Positions 8,695 to 17,428 are shown, numbered from the stretch's first letter. The stretch is DNA of 64,000 nt from JBPCOI01 sp051000395 (GCA_051000395.1 JBPCOI010000027.1:1-64000); one strand, 5' to 3'. Notes: generated by a model from the letters alone, not told the origin. Numbers and translations are program-made.

Positions 8695-9900
8695 TCAGCC
8701 CGGGTAGGTCGCGGCCGCTCCGGCCGGCACGATGCGCAGCACCCGCTCGTCGGCGGCTACCGGCTTGCCGTGCCCGTCGCGATTGGACGTGGTGAGCCAC
8801 AGTGCACCGTCGTCGGCGGCGACGACAGTGCGCAGCCGCCCGTACTTCTTCTGCAGCGAGGCCGTGAAGTCCCCCACCGCAGTGGTGCTGCCCTGCACGG
8901 ACAGGCTCGCCGCGAGCAGGGCAGCGCCGTCCAGCGACGTCACGTAGAGCACGCCGCCCTGCACGGCGCACCCGCCGGGGGCGCTGTCTGCCGCCGGCAG
9001 GGGCTTGACCGGCGGCTGTACGCCCGCGCGCGGGCCCGTGCCCGTGCTCGGTGACGCGTAGGAGTCGCCGCCGCGCAGGAGGTTCACTTCGGCCCCCGCG
9101 CCAGCCGGTTCGACCTCGAGGACGGCGCCGCTCTTCGGATCCAGGCACAGGCCGTCGACGACGTGGTGCCCGCGGGTGAACACCGGCGAGGACGCGCTGG
9201 GATTACCCGGCACCGGCCGGCCGATGTCGCTGACCCGCAGCACCTTGCCGGCCAGGCTCCTCGGGTCGGCGGCGAGTGCCGGACGCCCCGCGTCGCCCGT
9301 CCCGACGTACAGGCTGCCGTCCGTACCGAACGCGATGCGTCCCGCGTTGTCGGTGACGCCCCTGGGAATCCCCGTGAGCACGGGTGTCACCGGGCCGTGC
9401 AGGGTGAAGTCGACGACGCGGTTGTCCGTCACCGTCGTCAGGTAGGCGAAGATCAGGTTGTCCTGTTGGTAGTTCGGCGAGAGGGCAAGATCGAGCAGGC
9501 CACCGTCGCCGGCCGGATCGATTCCGGCGATGGTGCGCACCGTCCGCACCGGCTGGCCGGGACGGGGCTGCACCTGCACGATGCGCCCAGTCGTGCGCTC
9601 GCCGACGAGAGCGGTGTTGTCCGGCATGATCGTCAGGCCGACCGGTGCGACCAGCCGGGTGGCGACGATGGCAGGGTCCGGTCCGGCCGTGCTGCCTGGC
9701 CGCGGGGTCAGCGACGGGCTCGGAGGCGCGGAGGACGTGGACCCCGGTGGCGAGGGCGGGGGGATGCTCGGTAGCGGTCCCTCGCCCTGGAAGGACTGTT
9801 TCGGCTTCCAGTCCGGCTCCTGCGCCGTGGCCCCGGCGCTGCACCCGGCCAGGAGGAGCACGGCGGCGAGCGCCAACCCCGGCCGGCCCAGACGATGCAT
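8695..9900 (-). CDS. PQQ-dependent sugar dehydrogenase-like lipoprotein (glucose/sorbosone dehydrogenase family)
   Basis: Exported lipoprotein of 401 residues. The N-terminus is a lipoprotein signal (ALAAVLLLAGC, cysteine at residue 20), followed by a Pro/Ser-rich linker to about residue 75. The rest is the six-bladed beta-propeller of the glucose/sorbosone dehydrogenase family: VAPVGLTIMPDNTALVGERTTGRI, GGLLDLALSPNYQQDNLIFAYL, FGTDGSLYVGTGDAG, and YVTSLDGAALL. Such proteins use PQQ to oxidise sugars outside the membrane. A nearby PQQ biosynthesis operon is not seen. The ATG at 9900 is preceded by a good GGAGGG ribosome site. Confidence 0.85.
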   Translation of the reverse strand: MHRLGRPGLALAAVLLLAGCSAGATAQEPDWKPKQSFQGEGPLPSIPPPSPPGSTSSAPPSPSLTPRPGSTAGPDPAIVATRLVAPVGLTIMPDNTALVGERTTGRIVQVQPRPGQPVRTVRTIAGIDPAGDGGLLDLALSPNYQQDNLIFAYLTTVTDNRVVDFTLHGPVTPVLTGIPRGVTDNAGRIAFGTDGSLYVGTGDAGRPALAADPRSLAGKVLRVSDIGRPVPGNPSASSPVFTRGHHVVDGLCLDPKSGAVLEVEPAGAGAEVNLLRGGDSYASPSTGTGPRAGVQPPVKPLPAADSAPGGCAVQGGVLYVTSLDGAALLAASLSVQGSTTAVGDFTASLQKKYGRLRTVVAADDGALWLTTSNRDGHGKPVAADERVLRIVPAGAAATYPG

Positions 9901-9939
9901 GCCCTCCAGTGTGCCTGCCCGAGCCGCTAGCCTCGACCG

Positions 9940-10854
9940 GTGAGCACGATCTGCGTCCCCTCCGAAGCCGAACGCGAGCTGCTGGGGGAACTGCCGGAGG
10001 GGTCCGCCGTCGTGGTGTGGGACGGCACCGGGCAGGCTCCCGGTTCCCTCGATGCCGTCGAGTTCCTGGTCGGCCGCTACGGCAACGCCCCCATGGCCGC
10101 CGAGGGCCTTGCGCGCATGCCCCGGCTGCGCATCATCCAGCTGCTCTCGGCGGGGGTGGAGCCATGGCTGCCGGTCGTGCCGGAAGGCGTGGTGCTGTGC
10201 AACGCGCGCGGCGTGCACGGCGCGTCCACCGCGGAGCTCGCCCTCGCCGGATTGCTCTGTGTGCTGCGCGAACTGCCGCGATTCGCAGCCGAGCAGGCCG
10301 CGCACAACTGGGTTCGCGTCGACACCGACGGCCTGGACGGAAAGCGGGTCCTGGTGCTGGGAGCCGGAGACATCGGGGCCCGGGTCGCCGCGGCCGTCGA
10401 GGTGTTCGACGCGCAGGCCACGCTCGTGGCCCGGACCGCGCGCGGGGAGATCCGCTCGATCGGCGAGGTGCCGGACCTGCTCGGCGAGCACGACGTCGTG
10501 GTGATCGCGCTGCCGCACTCGCCGCAGACTCACGGGCTCGTCGACGCGGCCTTCCTCGCCCGCATGCCGGACGGCGCGACGCTCGTCAACGTCGCCCGCG
10601 GGGCCATCGTGGATACCGACGCGCTGCTCGCCGAACTCACTGCGCGCCGGCTGCACGCCTTTCTCGACGTCACCGAGCCCGAGCCGCTGCCGCCCGAGCA
10701 CCCGTTGTGGGACGCGCCGAACCTGGTGCTGACGCCGCACGTGGGGGGCGGCACCCGCGGCTGGAGGCGCCGTGCCTACCAGCTGGTGCGCGCCCAGTTC
10801 GAGCGTTTCGTGGCCGGCGAGCAGCTCGTAAACGTCGTCCACGACGGCTACTGA
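9940..10854 (+). CDS. D-isomer-specific 2-hydroxyacid dehydrogenase
   Basis: NAD(P)-dependent dehydrogenase of 304 residues acting on a 2-hydroxy/2-oxo acid. The C-terminal half has the Rossmann motif GAGDIG near residue 143 and the catalytic trio of the family: arginine in NVARGAIVDT near 218, glutamate in VTEPEPLPPEHPLW near 246 and histidine in LTPHVGGG near 267. The substrate is not predictable. Start is GTG, with TAGCCT 6 nt upstream and no ribosome site, so the mRNA is probably leaderless. Divergent from the sugar dehydrogenase gene, with only 39 bp between. Confidence 0.9.
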   Translation: MSTICVPSEAERELLGELPEGSAVVVWDGTGQAPGSLDAVEFLVGRYGNAPMAAEGLARMPRLRIIQLLSAGVEPWLPVVPEGVVLCNARGVHGASTAELALAGLLCVLRELPRFAAEQAAHNWVRVDTDGLDGKRVLVLGAGDIGARVAAAVEVFDAQATLVARTARGEIRSIGEVPDLLGEHDVVVIALPHSPQTHGLVDAAFLARMPDGATLVNVARGAIVDTDALLAELTARRLHAFLDVTEPEPLPPEHPLWDAPNLVLTPHVGGGTRGWRRRAYQLVRAQFERFVAGEQLVNVVHDGY

Positions 10855-10868
10855 CCCGAGCGCGGCGA

Positions 10869-11324
10869 TCAGCGGCGGCGGCGCCGTGCCGGCGCGGATT
10901 TCGGGACGGCCTGAGCGACCGGCGGCAGGCGGCCGGCGCTGGCCTGTGCGACCGCGGCGAGATCGGCCACCCGGACGCAGGGCAGGCGCACCGAGCCGTC
11001 CCGGCACACGGCGTAGACACTGCGCGCGTCCACCGACAGCCCGCGCAGCTCGTCCCAGCGCAACAACCGGGAGCCCAGCAGCGCACGCACCCGGATACCT
11101 GTGTCGTCGACGACGGTGGCAGTGCGGGCGATGAAGAACGCGGCCGCGACCGGGATGATCAGGAGCAGGGCGCGGGGTCCCACGATCGCCTTCGCGCCGT
11201 CGCTGCCGTCCGCAGCGAGGGCGAGCGGGATGACGCAGAACAGCAGGAACAGCACCAGCAGATAGGCCGAGCGTGGGAGCCGAAAGGTGCGCGGGGCAGG
11301 CGGCGCTGCGGGAGCCGGAGGCAC
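10869..11324 (-). CDS. PH-domain membrane protein
   Basis: Small membrane protein of 151 residues: a short proline-rich N-terminus, two hydrophobic helices (YLLVLFLLFCVIPLALA and LLLIIPVAAAFFIAR) and then a bacterial PH-like domain (VVDDTGIRVRALLGSRLLRWDELRGLSVDA). The layout resembles actinobacterial PH-domain proteins such as the mycobacterial low-molecular-weight antigen 6 type; no biochemical role is established. GTG start at 11324 with a TACCGT box 6 nt upstream, divergent from ilvD. The C-terminus is arginine-rich. Confidence 0.75.
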   Translation of the reverse strand: MPPAPAAPPAPRTFRLPRSAYLLVLFLLFCVIPLALAADGSDGAKAIVGPRALLLIIPVAAAFFIARTATVVDDTGIRVRALLGSRLLRWDELRGLSVDARSVYAVCRDGSVRLPCVRVADLAAVAQASAGRLPPVAQAVPKSAPARRRRR

Positions 11325-11330
11325 ACCGGA

Positions 11331-11347
11331 ACGGTAGCCCGTAGGGT
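11331..11347. promoter_or_regulatory. Back-to-back -10 boxes of divergent ilvD and PH-protein genes
   Basis: On the minus strand TACCGT (11336-11331) lies 6 nt before the PH-protein GTG; on the plus strand TAGGGT (11342-11347) lies 7 nt before the ilvD GTG. Only 5 bp separate the two boxes. Each -35 region must therefore fall at or inside the other gene's start. Neither gene has a ribosome site, which points to two leaderless transcripts. Confidence 0.5.
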
Positions 11348-11354
11348 TTGCGAC

Positions 11355-13046
11355 GTGAGCAGCCAACCGCCCCGGGCGCATCGCAAACCGCACAGTGCGA
11401 CCGTCACCGACGGCCTCGAGCGGGCCGCGGCGCGGGGCATGCTGCGCGCGGTTGGGATGGGCGATGACGACTGGCGCAAGCCGCAGATCGGTATCGCGTC
11501 GTCGTGGAACGAGATCACGCCGTGCAACCTGTCGCTGGCCCGGCTGGCGGCGAAGGCCAAGCTCGGCGTGCGCGGGGCGGACGGTTTCCCCCTGGAATTC
11601 GGGACGATCTCGGTCTCGGACGGCATCTCGATGGGCCACGACGGCATGCACTACTCGCTGGTGTCGCGAGAGGTGATCGCCGACTCGGTGGAGACGGTGT
11701 TCCGCGCCGAGCAGCTCGACGGTGGCGTGCTGCTCGCCGGGTGCGACAAGTCGTTGCCGGGGATGCTGATGGCAGCCGCCCGCCTGGACGTCGCGGCGGT
11801 CCTGCTCTACGCGGGATCGACGCTGCCCGGGCACTACCGAGGCCGCGACGTCACCGTCATCGACGCGTTCGAGGCGGTGGGCGCGTGCCTGGCCGGGCGG
11901 ATCACGCGCGACGAGCTGGGCGAGATCGAGAAGGCGATCTGCCCGGGCGAGGGCGCCTGCGGTGGCATGTACACCGCCAACACGATGGCCTCGGCGGCCG
12001 AGGCGCTGGGCCTGTCCTTGCCCGGCTCCGCGGCACCGCCGGCGCCGGACTCGCGCCGCGACCATTACGCCGAACGCTCGGGCGAGGCAGCCGTGCACCT
12101 CGTCGATGCGGGCATCACCGCGCGCACGATCCTCACCCGGCACGCCTTCGAGAACGCGATCGCGGTCGTCATGGCGCTGGGCGGCTCCACCAACGCCGTG
12201 CTCCACCTCCTCGCGATCGCCAACGAGGCCAAGGTCGAACTGAGCCTCGACGACTTCAACCGCATCGGCGACAAGGTCCCGCACCTCGCCGACGTGAAGC
12301 CCTTCGGCCGCTACGTGATGACCGATGTCGACGCGGCGGGCGGCATCCCGGTGGTGATGAAGGCGTTGCTCGACGCCGGGCTGCTGCACGGTGAGGCGCT
12401 CACGGTCACCGGCCGGACCGTCGCCGAGAACCTGCACGACGTCGCGCCGCCCGACCCGGACGGCAAGGTCATCCATACGATGAGCGACCCGATCCACCGC
12501 ACCGGAGGCCTGCTGATCCTGCGCGGCACGCTCGCCCCCGACGGAGCAGTGGTCAAGAGCGCGGGCCTGCAGGCGCAGACCTTCGAGGGAACCGCCCGGG
12601 TGTTCGACCGCGAGCAGGCGGCCATGGAAGCCCTCGCCGCCGGGCAGTTGCGGGCCGGCGACGTGGTCGTCATCCGGTGGGAGGGCCCCAAGGGCGGTCC
12701 GGGTATGCGCGAGATGCTGGCCATCACCGGCGCGATCAAGGGCGCCGGCCTCGGCAAGGACATCCTGCTGTTGACCGACGGGCGCTTCTCCGGGGGCACC
12801 ACCGGTCCGTGCATCGGCCATGTCGCACCGGAGGCGGCGCACGGAGGTCCCATCGCGCTCGTCCAGGATGGTGACCGCATCCGGCTGGACATGCGCCGGC
12901 GGTCGCTGGACCTCGACGTGGACGACGCGGAAATCGCACGGCGGCGCGCCGAGTGGAAACCGCTGCCGCAGCACTTTGACTACGGCGTGCTGGGCAAGTA
13001 CGCCAAGCTCGTCGGATCGGCCGCCGCTGGCGCTGTCTGCGGCTGA
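11355..13046 (+). CDS. ilvD: Dihydroxy-acid dehydratase
   Basis: Third common enzyme of branched-chain amino acid synthesis: dehydrates 2,3-dihydroxy-3-methylbutanoate and its isoleucine homologue to the 2-oxo acids, using an iron-sulfur cluster and Mg2+. The 563-residue protein has the cluster cysteines in ITPCN (about residue 56), AGCDKSLPGM (about 128) and CPGEGACGGMYTANTM (about 200), and the C-terminal TDGRFSGGTTGPCIGHVAPEA block. The GTG at 11355 (MSSQPPRAHRKPHS) was chosen; the frame is open far upstream but reads antisense through other genes. It lies 2 kb upstream of ilvBNC and has its own promoter. Confidence 0.97.
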   Translation: MSSQPPRAHRKPHSATVTDGLERAAARGMLRAVGMGDDDWRKPQIGIASSWNEITPCNLSLARLAAKAKLGVRGADGFPLEFGTISVSDGISMGHDGMHYSLVSREVIADSVETVFRAEQLDGGVLLAGCDKSLPGMLMAAARLDVAAVLLYAGSTLPGHYRGRDVTVIDAFEAVGACLAGRITRDELGEIEKAICPGEGACGGMYTANTMASAAEALGLSLPGSAAPPAPDSRRDHYAERSGEAAVHLVDAGITARTILTRHAFENAIAVVMALGGSTNAVLHLLAIANEAKVELSLDDFNRIGDKVPHLADVKPFGRYVMTDVDAAGGIPVVMKALLDAGLLHGEALTVTGRTVAENLHDVAPPDPDGKVIHTMSDPIHRTGGLLILRGTLAPDGAVVKSAGLQAQTFEGTARVFDREQAAMEALAAGQLRAGDVVVIRWEGPKGGPGMREMLAITGAIKGAGLGKDILLLTDGRFSGGTTGPCIGHVAPEAAHGGPIALVQDGDRIRLDMRRRSLDLDVDDAEIARRRAEWKPLPQHFDYGVLGKYAKLVGSAAAGAVCG

Positions 13047-13082
13047 ACCGGACCGCTGTCGTGCCGCGGGAGGTTCAGGTCG

Positions 13083-13991
13083 TCAGTGCGTCAGGGCCCT
13101 TTCGACCGCCAGCGCCAGCAGAGACTGTCCGGCAATGCTCGGGTGCACGCCGCAGCCGCCCGTGGTCAGCTTCGTGAGCAGCCCGGCCGCGCAGGTGTCA
13201 CCGCCGGACTGCACCGCCGCCCGCTCGAAGGCGCCGTAACCGTCGGCCACCGTGACGTGGTAGAACCTGCCCGCCAGGTCCATCGCGGAGTTCAGCGCCC
13301 GGCTGGAGGCGTTGTCGGTCGCCGAGGCGTAGTCGAGCGAGTAGTAGTTGACGATCACGATCTGGCCGTGGTAGCCGGCCTGGAAGCGCAGGTTGGTCAG
13401 GATCGTGCGCACGTTCGCGGTGATCTGCCGGAGAGTTGCCTTCAGCTCCGATGCGCAGTGGTCCGAGGTTGTCTCCTCGCACAGGAACGCGTCGTTGGCG
13501 CCGATCATCAGGGTGACCAGGTGGGTGGCCGGATGGGTCTGCAGGTAGTGGATCGCGTAGCTCATCTGCGTGCCGCTGTAGCGAACGTGCAGCGGGTAGA
13601 ACGTGCGGTAGCCGACCGGCCCGGTCGGGCTGTTCTCGCAGCCGTTGCTGGTCACGTGCGTGGCGATGAAGCTCGAGGACGTCTCACCCGGGCAGGACGC
13701 GTTGATGACGTGCAGGCCGAGAGCGGCGCCGACGTCCTCCGGGTAGCCGACGAAGCTGTTCGCCTTGGAATAATCGGGCGTCGGCAGATTGGTCGATTCC
13801 CGGTAGCCGAAGGCGACCGAATCGCCCAGCGCCAGGTAGTACGAACCGGCGCGGACGGGGGAGGGCGCCGGCGTAGCCGACGCGGAGGCGCTCCCTCCTC
13901 CGGCCAGCACTCCGGCAACGGTCAGGGCGGTAGCCGCGAGAGCGCCCGCGAGCGAGCGGCAGCGGAGACGGGATGGGACGCAACGAGCCAC
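13083..13991 (-). CDS. Secreted SGNH/GDSL-type hydrolase
   Basis: Exported esterase or lipase-like enzyme, about 302 residues from the GTG at 13991, which has a GAGG ribosome site and gives a standard signal peptide (CRSLAGALAATALTVAGVL, ending near ASA). An ATG at 14030 would add 13 residues. The four SGNH blocks are visible: serine in YLALGDSVAFG, glycine in NASCPGETS, asparagine in MIGANDAF and the catalytic histidine in GVHPSIAGQSLLA. Six cysteines in the mature part could form disulfides. Substrate unknown. Confidence 0.88.
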   Translation of the reverse strand: MARCVPSRLRCRSLAGALAATALTVAGVLAGGGSASASATPAPSPVRAGSYYLALGDSVAFGYRESTNLPTPDYSKANSFVGYPEDVGAALGLHVINASCPGETSSSFIATHVTSNGCENSPTGPVGYRTFYPLHVRYSGTQMSYAIHYLQTHPATHLVTLMIGANDAFLCEETTSDHCASELKATLRQITANVRTILTNLRFQAGYHGQIVIVNYYSLDYASATDNASSRALNSAMDLAGRFYHVTVADGYGAFERAAVQSGGDTCAAGLLTKLTTGGCGVHPSIAGQSLLALAVERALTH

Positions 13992-14143
13992 GGGCACCTC
14001 ACCGAGCGGGCGTCGACCGGACGTCGTCATCCGGCTATGGCGCATACCACACTCTGCCTTGCCCGCCGGTCGCTGGCAAGATCCTTGGACAACAAGAGGT
14101 GTTCTTGACGCGCTGCTCTGGACCGACTGACAGGGGGCCGAGC

Positions 14144-14899
14144 ATGGCAGCAGTTCTGGTGACGGGCGGGACGGGGCGGCTGGGCAAGCTGCTGGTGCCC
14201 GAGCTGGCCGCGCGCGGCCACGACGTGCGGGTGCTGAGCCGCCGTCGTGGCGCGGGGCGGGTGGTGGGTGACCTGGCGACGGGTGCCGGCGTGGACGATG
14301 CCGTGCGCGGCGTACAGACGATCGTGCACGCGGCCACGTCGCAGCGGATGAACGCCGTCGACGTCGAGGGAACCGCGCGCCTGGCAGCGGCGGCTCGGGG
14401 GGCCGGCGTCGCGCACCTGGTGTACGTCTCGATCGTCGGCGTGGACGCGAATCCGTTCCGGTACTACCGCGCGAAACTCGCTGCCGAACGACGGGTGTCC
14501 GCGTCCGGTGTCGAGTTCACCCTTGCCCGCGGGACACAGTTCTTCGACCTGGTCGCCGGCGTGCTCGACCGCCTGCGCCTCGGGCCGCTGCTGTTCGCGC
14601 CGGCGGGTTGGCAGCTACAGCCGTGTGACGTCGCGCAGTTCGCGGTGCATCTCGCAGAGCGCGTCGACGCGGGTCCGTCCGCAGGTGTCACCGAGTTCGG
14701 CGGTCCGGTGCAGGCGAGCACCGCTCAGCTCGCGGCGGAGTGGCATCGCGCGCACGGGCGGAGCGGCCCGATCCGGCAGCTGCCGGTACCGGGCCGGGCG
14801 AGCGCGGCGTTTCGGGCCGGCGCCCAGATCCCCGGGCCGTTCACGAGCCGCGGCACGCGGACCTTCGCGGACTGGCTAGCTACTCGTCCTACATCGTGA
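14144..14899 (+). CDS. NAD(P)-binding epimerase/NmrA-like protein
   Basis: Atypical extended SDR of 251 residues. The Rossmann motif VTGGTGRLGKLL is at the N-terminus and VVHAATSQRMNAVDVEGTARL resembles the NmrA/SDR family. The usual YxxxK active site is replaced by the segment RYYRAKLAAERRV near residue 107, which can still supply Tyr and Lys. Resembles proteins annotated as NAD-dependent epimerases or quinone-oxidoreductase-like; substrate unknown. ATG at 14144 with a cagggggcc ribosome site. It ends just before the ilvB promoter. Confidence 0.8.
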   Translation: MAAVLVTGGTGRLGKLLVPELAARGHDVRVLSRRRGAGRVVGDLATGAGVDDAVRGVQTIVHAATSQRMNAVDVEGTARLAAAARGAGVAHLVYVSIVGVDANPFRYYRAKLAAERRVSASGVEFTLARGTQFFDLVAGVLDRLRLGPLLFAPAGWQLQPCDVAQFAVHLAERVDAGPSAGVTEFGGPVQASTAQLAAEWHRAHGRSGPIRQLPVPGRASAAFRAGAQIPGPFTSRGTRTFADWLATRPTS

Positions 14900-14917
14900 G
14901 ACATAAGTCCCGCAGAG

Positions 14918-14947
14918 TTGAACGGCACGCGCAGGCGCGTGTAGGCT
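14918..14947 (+). promoter_or_regulatory. Promoter of the ilvBNC operon
   Basis: TTGAAC (14918-14923) and TAGGCT (14942-14947) are separated by 18 bp, close to the sigma-70-type consensus of actinobacteria. The -10 box ends 8 nt before the GTG of the leader peptide, so the transcript probably starts at that GTG. Confidence 0.65.
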
Positions 14948-14955
14948 ATGAACCC

Positions 14956-14994
14956 GTGAGCAGGCTCGTACTCATCGATCGGCGCGTCGCGTAG
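14956..14994 (+). CDS. ilvB leader peptide (12 residues, Leu/Val/Ile-rich)
   Basis: Short reading frame GTG...TAG coding for VSRLVLIDRRVA, read as fMet-Ser-Arg-Leu-Val-Leu-Ile and so on. Four consecutive residues are Leu-Val-Leu-Ile, exactly the end products of the ilvBNC pathway. It lies directly after the promoter and directly before a terminator hairpin, the arrangement expected of ribosome-mediated attenuation. No ribosome site precedes it; a leaderless start would explain that. Confidence 0.75.
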   Translation: MSRLVLIDRRVA

Positions 14995-15049
14995 GGTCCC
15001 GACCCCACCGACGCGCCAGCCCTTCGTGCTTCTGCACGAGGGGTTTTTT
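14981..15049 (+). terminator. ilvBNC transcription attenuator
   Basis: Two hairpins follow the leader peptide. The first pairs GGCGCGTCG (14981-14989) with CGACGCGCC (15009-15017), its 5' arm overlapping the last leader codons. The second pairs CCCTTCGTGC (15020-15029) with GCACGAGGGG (15034-15043) around a TTCT loop and is followed by TTTTTT, a textbook intrinsic terminator 40 nt before ilvB. Ribosome stalling at the Leu-Val-Leu-Ile codons would be expected to alter pairing of the first hairpin. The exact antiterminator pairing is not resolved here. Confidence 0.8.
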
Positions 15050-15088
15050 GTTTCACCAGCGAGCACCCGTCCGAGAAGGGGCCCAGGC

Positions 15089-16870
15089 ATGACGGAGTCG
15101 ATCACCGGTGCGCAGGCGCTCGTCCGCTCGCTGGAGGCGCTCGGCGTCGACGTCGTCTTCGGGATTCCGGGTGGGGCGATCCTGCCGGCCTACGACCCGC
15201 TCTACGACTCCACGAAGCTCCGCCACATCCTGGTCCGCCACGAGCAGGGCGCCGGGCATGCCGCGGAGGGCTACGCGCAGGCGACCGGCAAGGTCGGTGT
15301 CTGCATGGCGACGTCCGGCCCAGGAGCCACGAACCTGGTCACCCCGATCGCCGACGCGTACATGGACTCGGTGCCGATCGTCGCGATCACCGGGCAGGTC
15401 GGCCGCGCGATGATCGGTACCGACGCGTTCCAGGAGGCCGACATCTCCGGGATCACGCTGCCGATCACCAAGCACAACTTCCTGGTGCAACGGGCCGACG
15501 ACCTCGCGCAGGCGATTGCGGAGGCGTTCCACCTCGCCGCCACCGGCCGGCCGGGGCCCGTTCTGGTGGACGTGCCCAAGGACGTCCTCCAAGAGCGGAC
15601 CGACTTCCGCTGGCCGCCGAAGCTCGAACTGCCTGGGTACCGCCCGGTGACCCGCCCGCACGGCAAGCAGATCCGTGAGGCGGCGCGTCTGATCTGCGGT
15701 GCGCGCCGACCGGTGCTCTACGTCGGCGGCGGCGTGCTCAAGGCGCGCGCCACCCGCGAGCTGCGCCAGCTCGCCGAACTCACCGGCATCCCGGTCGTGA
15801 CCACGCTGATGGCGCGCGGCGCCTTCCCCGACAGCCACCGCCAGCACCTGGGCATGCCGGGCATGCACGGCTCGGTCTCGGCGGTGACGGCGCTGCAGAG
15901 AGCCGATCTGCTCATCGCCCTGGGCACCCGCTTCGACGACCGTGTCACCGGGCGGCTCGAGACGTTCGCGCCGGGTGCTGCGGTCATCCACGCCGACATC
16001 GACCCCGCGGAGATCGGCAAGAACCGCGTCGCCGACGTTCCGATCGTGGGCGACGCGCGCGAGGTGCTGCGCGAGCTCGTCCCCGCAATCGAGGCCGCGT
16101 TCGCGAGCAGCGCTCGTGCCGATCTCACCGGCTGGTGGCGCCAGATCGACCAGTGGCGCGAGACCTACCCGCTCGGCTATGACGACCCGGCCGACGGCGC
16201 CCTGTCACCGCAGTACGTGATCGAGCGCCTCGGTGCGCTGTCCGGGCCCGAGACGATCTTCGCCGCGGGTGTGGGACAGCATCAGATGTGGGCCGCGCAG
16301 TTCATCCGCTACGAGAATCCCTATACCTGGCTGAACTCCGGCGGGGCGGGGACGATGGGGTACGCGGTGCCGGCCGCGATGGGCGCGAAGGTGGGCTGCC
16401 CCGACCGGCTGGTGTGGGCGATCGACGGCGACGGCTGCTTCCAGATGACCAACCAGGAGCTGGCCACCTGCGCGGTTGAAGGCATCCCCGTCAAGGTGGC
16501 GGTGATCAACAATGGCAACCTGGGCATGGTGCGCCAGTGGCAGGCGCTGTTCTACGCCGAGCGGTACTCGCAGACCGCCCTGGGCACGCACGCGACGCCG
16601 GCCTCGGGCAGTCTGGGCATCGCCAAGCAGCGCATCCCCGACTTCGTGAAGCTCGCCGAGGCGCTCGGCTGCCTCGGCCTGCGCTGCGAGACGAGCGCCG
16701 ACGTCGACGCGACGATCGAGAAGGCGCTGGCGGTCGAGGACCAGCCCGTCGTCGTCGACTTCACGGTCGGCAAGGATGCGATGGTGTGGCCGATGGTCAC
16801 GGCGGGTGCGAGCAACGACGAGAGCCAGGCCGCCCGCGACGTCCGTCCGGTCTTCGAATGGGACGAGTGA
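15089..16870 (+). CDS. ilvB: Acetolactate synthase large (catalytic) subunit
   Basis: Thiamine-diphosphate enzyme joining pyruvate with pyruvate or 2-oxobutyrate, the first common step to valine, leucine and isoleucine. Length 593 residues. Visible motifs: the catalytic glutamate in VRHEQGAGHAAEGYA, the FAD-binding middle domain (LGTRFDDRVTGR) and the ThDP/Mg motif GDGCFQMTNQEL. The ATG at 15089 follows an aagggg site 40 nt after the attenuator's T-run. First gene of ilvB-ilvN-ilvC; the stop overlaps the ilvN start. Confidence 0.98.
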   Translation: MTESITGAQALVRSLEALGVDVVFGIPGGAILPAYDPLYDSTKLRHILVRHEQGAGHAAEGYAQATGKVGVCMATSGPGATNLVTPIADAYMDSVPIVAITGQVGRAMIGTDAFQEADISGITLPITKHNFLVQRADDLAQAIAEAFHLAATGRPGPVLVDVPKDVLQERTDFRWPPKLELPGYRPVTRPHGKQIREAARLICGARRPVLYVGGGVLKARATRELRQLAELTGIPVVTTLMARGAFPDSHRQHLGMPGMHGSVSAVTALQRADLLIALGTRFDDRVTGRLETFAPGAAVIHADIDPAEIGKNRVADVPIVGDAREVLRELVPAIEAAFASSARADLTGWWRQIDQWRETYPLGYDDPADGALSPQYVIERLGALSGPETIFAAGVGQHQMWAAQFIRYENPYTWLNSGGAGTMGYAVPAAMGAKVGCPDRLVWAIDGDGCFQMTNQELATCAVEGIPVKVAVINNGNLGMVRQWQALFYAERYSQTALGTHATPASGSLGIAKQRIPDFVKLAEALGCLGLRCETSADVDATIEKALAVEDQPVVVDFTVGKDAMVWPMVTAGASNDESQAARDVRPVFEWDE

Positions 16871-17394
16871 TGAGCACCCACACGCTCTCCGTCCTGGTCG
16901 AGAACAAGCCCGGTGTGCTGGCGCGCGTGTCGGGGTTGTTCAGCCGCCGCGGCTTCAACATCGAGTCACTGGCCGTCGGGCCGACCGAGCATGCCGAAGT
17001 CTCGCGGATCACCATCCTCGTCAGCGTCGAGGGCACCGCGCTCGAGCAGGTGACCAAGCAGCTCAACAAGCTGGTCAACGTCCTCAAGATCGTCGAACTG
17101 GAGCAGCCGCAGGCCGTGCAGCGTGAACTGCTGCTGGTGAAGGTGCGTGCCGATGAGGGCAACCGCCGCGATGTGCTGCAGATCGTCGAGCTGTTCAAGG
17201 CAAAGGTCGCCGACGTCGGGCCCGAGGTGGTCACCGTCGAGCTGACCGGACGACCGGACAAGCTCGACGCGATGCTCAAGATGCTCGAGCCGTACGGTAT
17301 CCGCGAGATGGTGCAGTCCGGCATGGTCGCCTTGGGTCGCGGTTCGCGCTCGATGACCCAGGCCGCGCTGCGCACCGTCGATCGCAGCGCCTGA
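16870..17394 (+). CDS. ilvN: Acetolactate synthase small (regulatory) subunit
   Basis: Regulatory subunit that activates IlvB and confers valine feedback inhibition. Length 174 residues: an N-terminal ACT domain (LSVLVENKPGVLARVSGLFSRRGFNIESL) and the C-terminal ALS small-subunit domain (LLLVKVRADEGNRRDVLQIV). The ATG at 16870 overlaps the ilvB stop by one base; an in-frame GTG one codon earlier is equally possible. Followed after 34 bp by ilvC. Confidence 0.97.
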   Translation: MSTHTLSVLVENKPGVLARVSGLFSRRGFNIESLAVGPTEHAEVSRITILVSVEGTALEQVTKQLNKLVNVLKIVELEQPQAVQRELLLVKVRADEGNRRDVLQIVELFKAKVADVGPEVVTVELTGRPDKLDAMLKMLEPYGIREMVQSGMVALGRGSRSMTQAALRTVDRSA

Positions 17395-17428
17395 ACCCGG
17401 ACCGAAACAGGAAGAGGACCGCACACCG

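Noticed and set aside
9645..11354. Long N-terminal extension of ilvD
   Set aside because: The frame is open but reads across the 2-hydroxyacid dehydrogenase gene and the antisense of the PH gene; IlvD homology begins at 11355.
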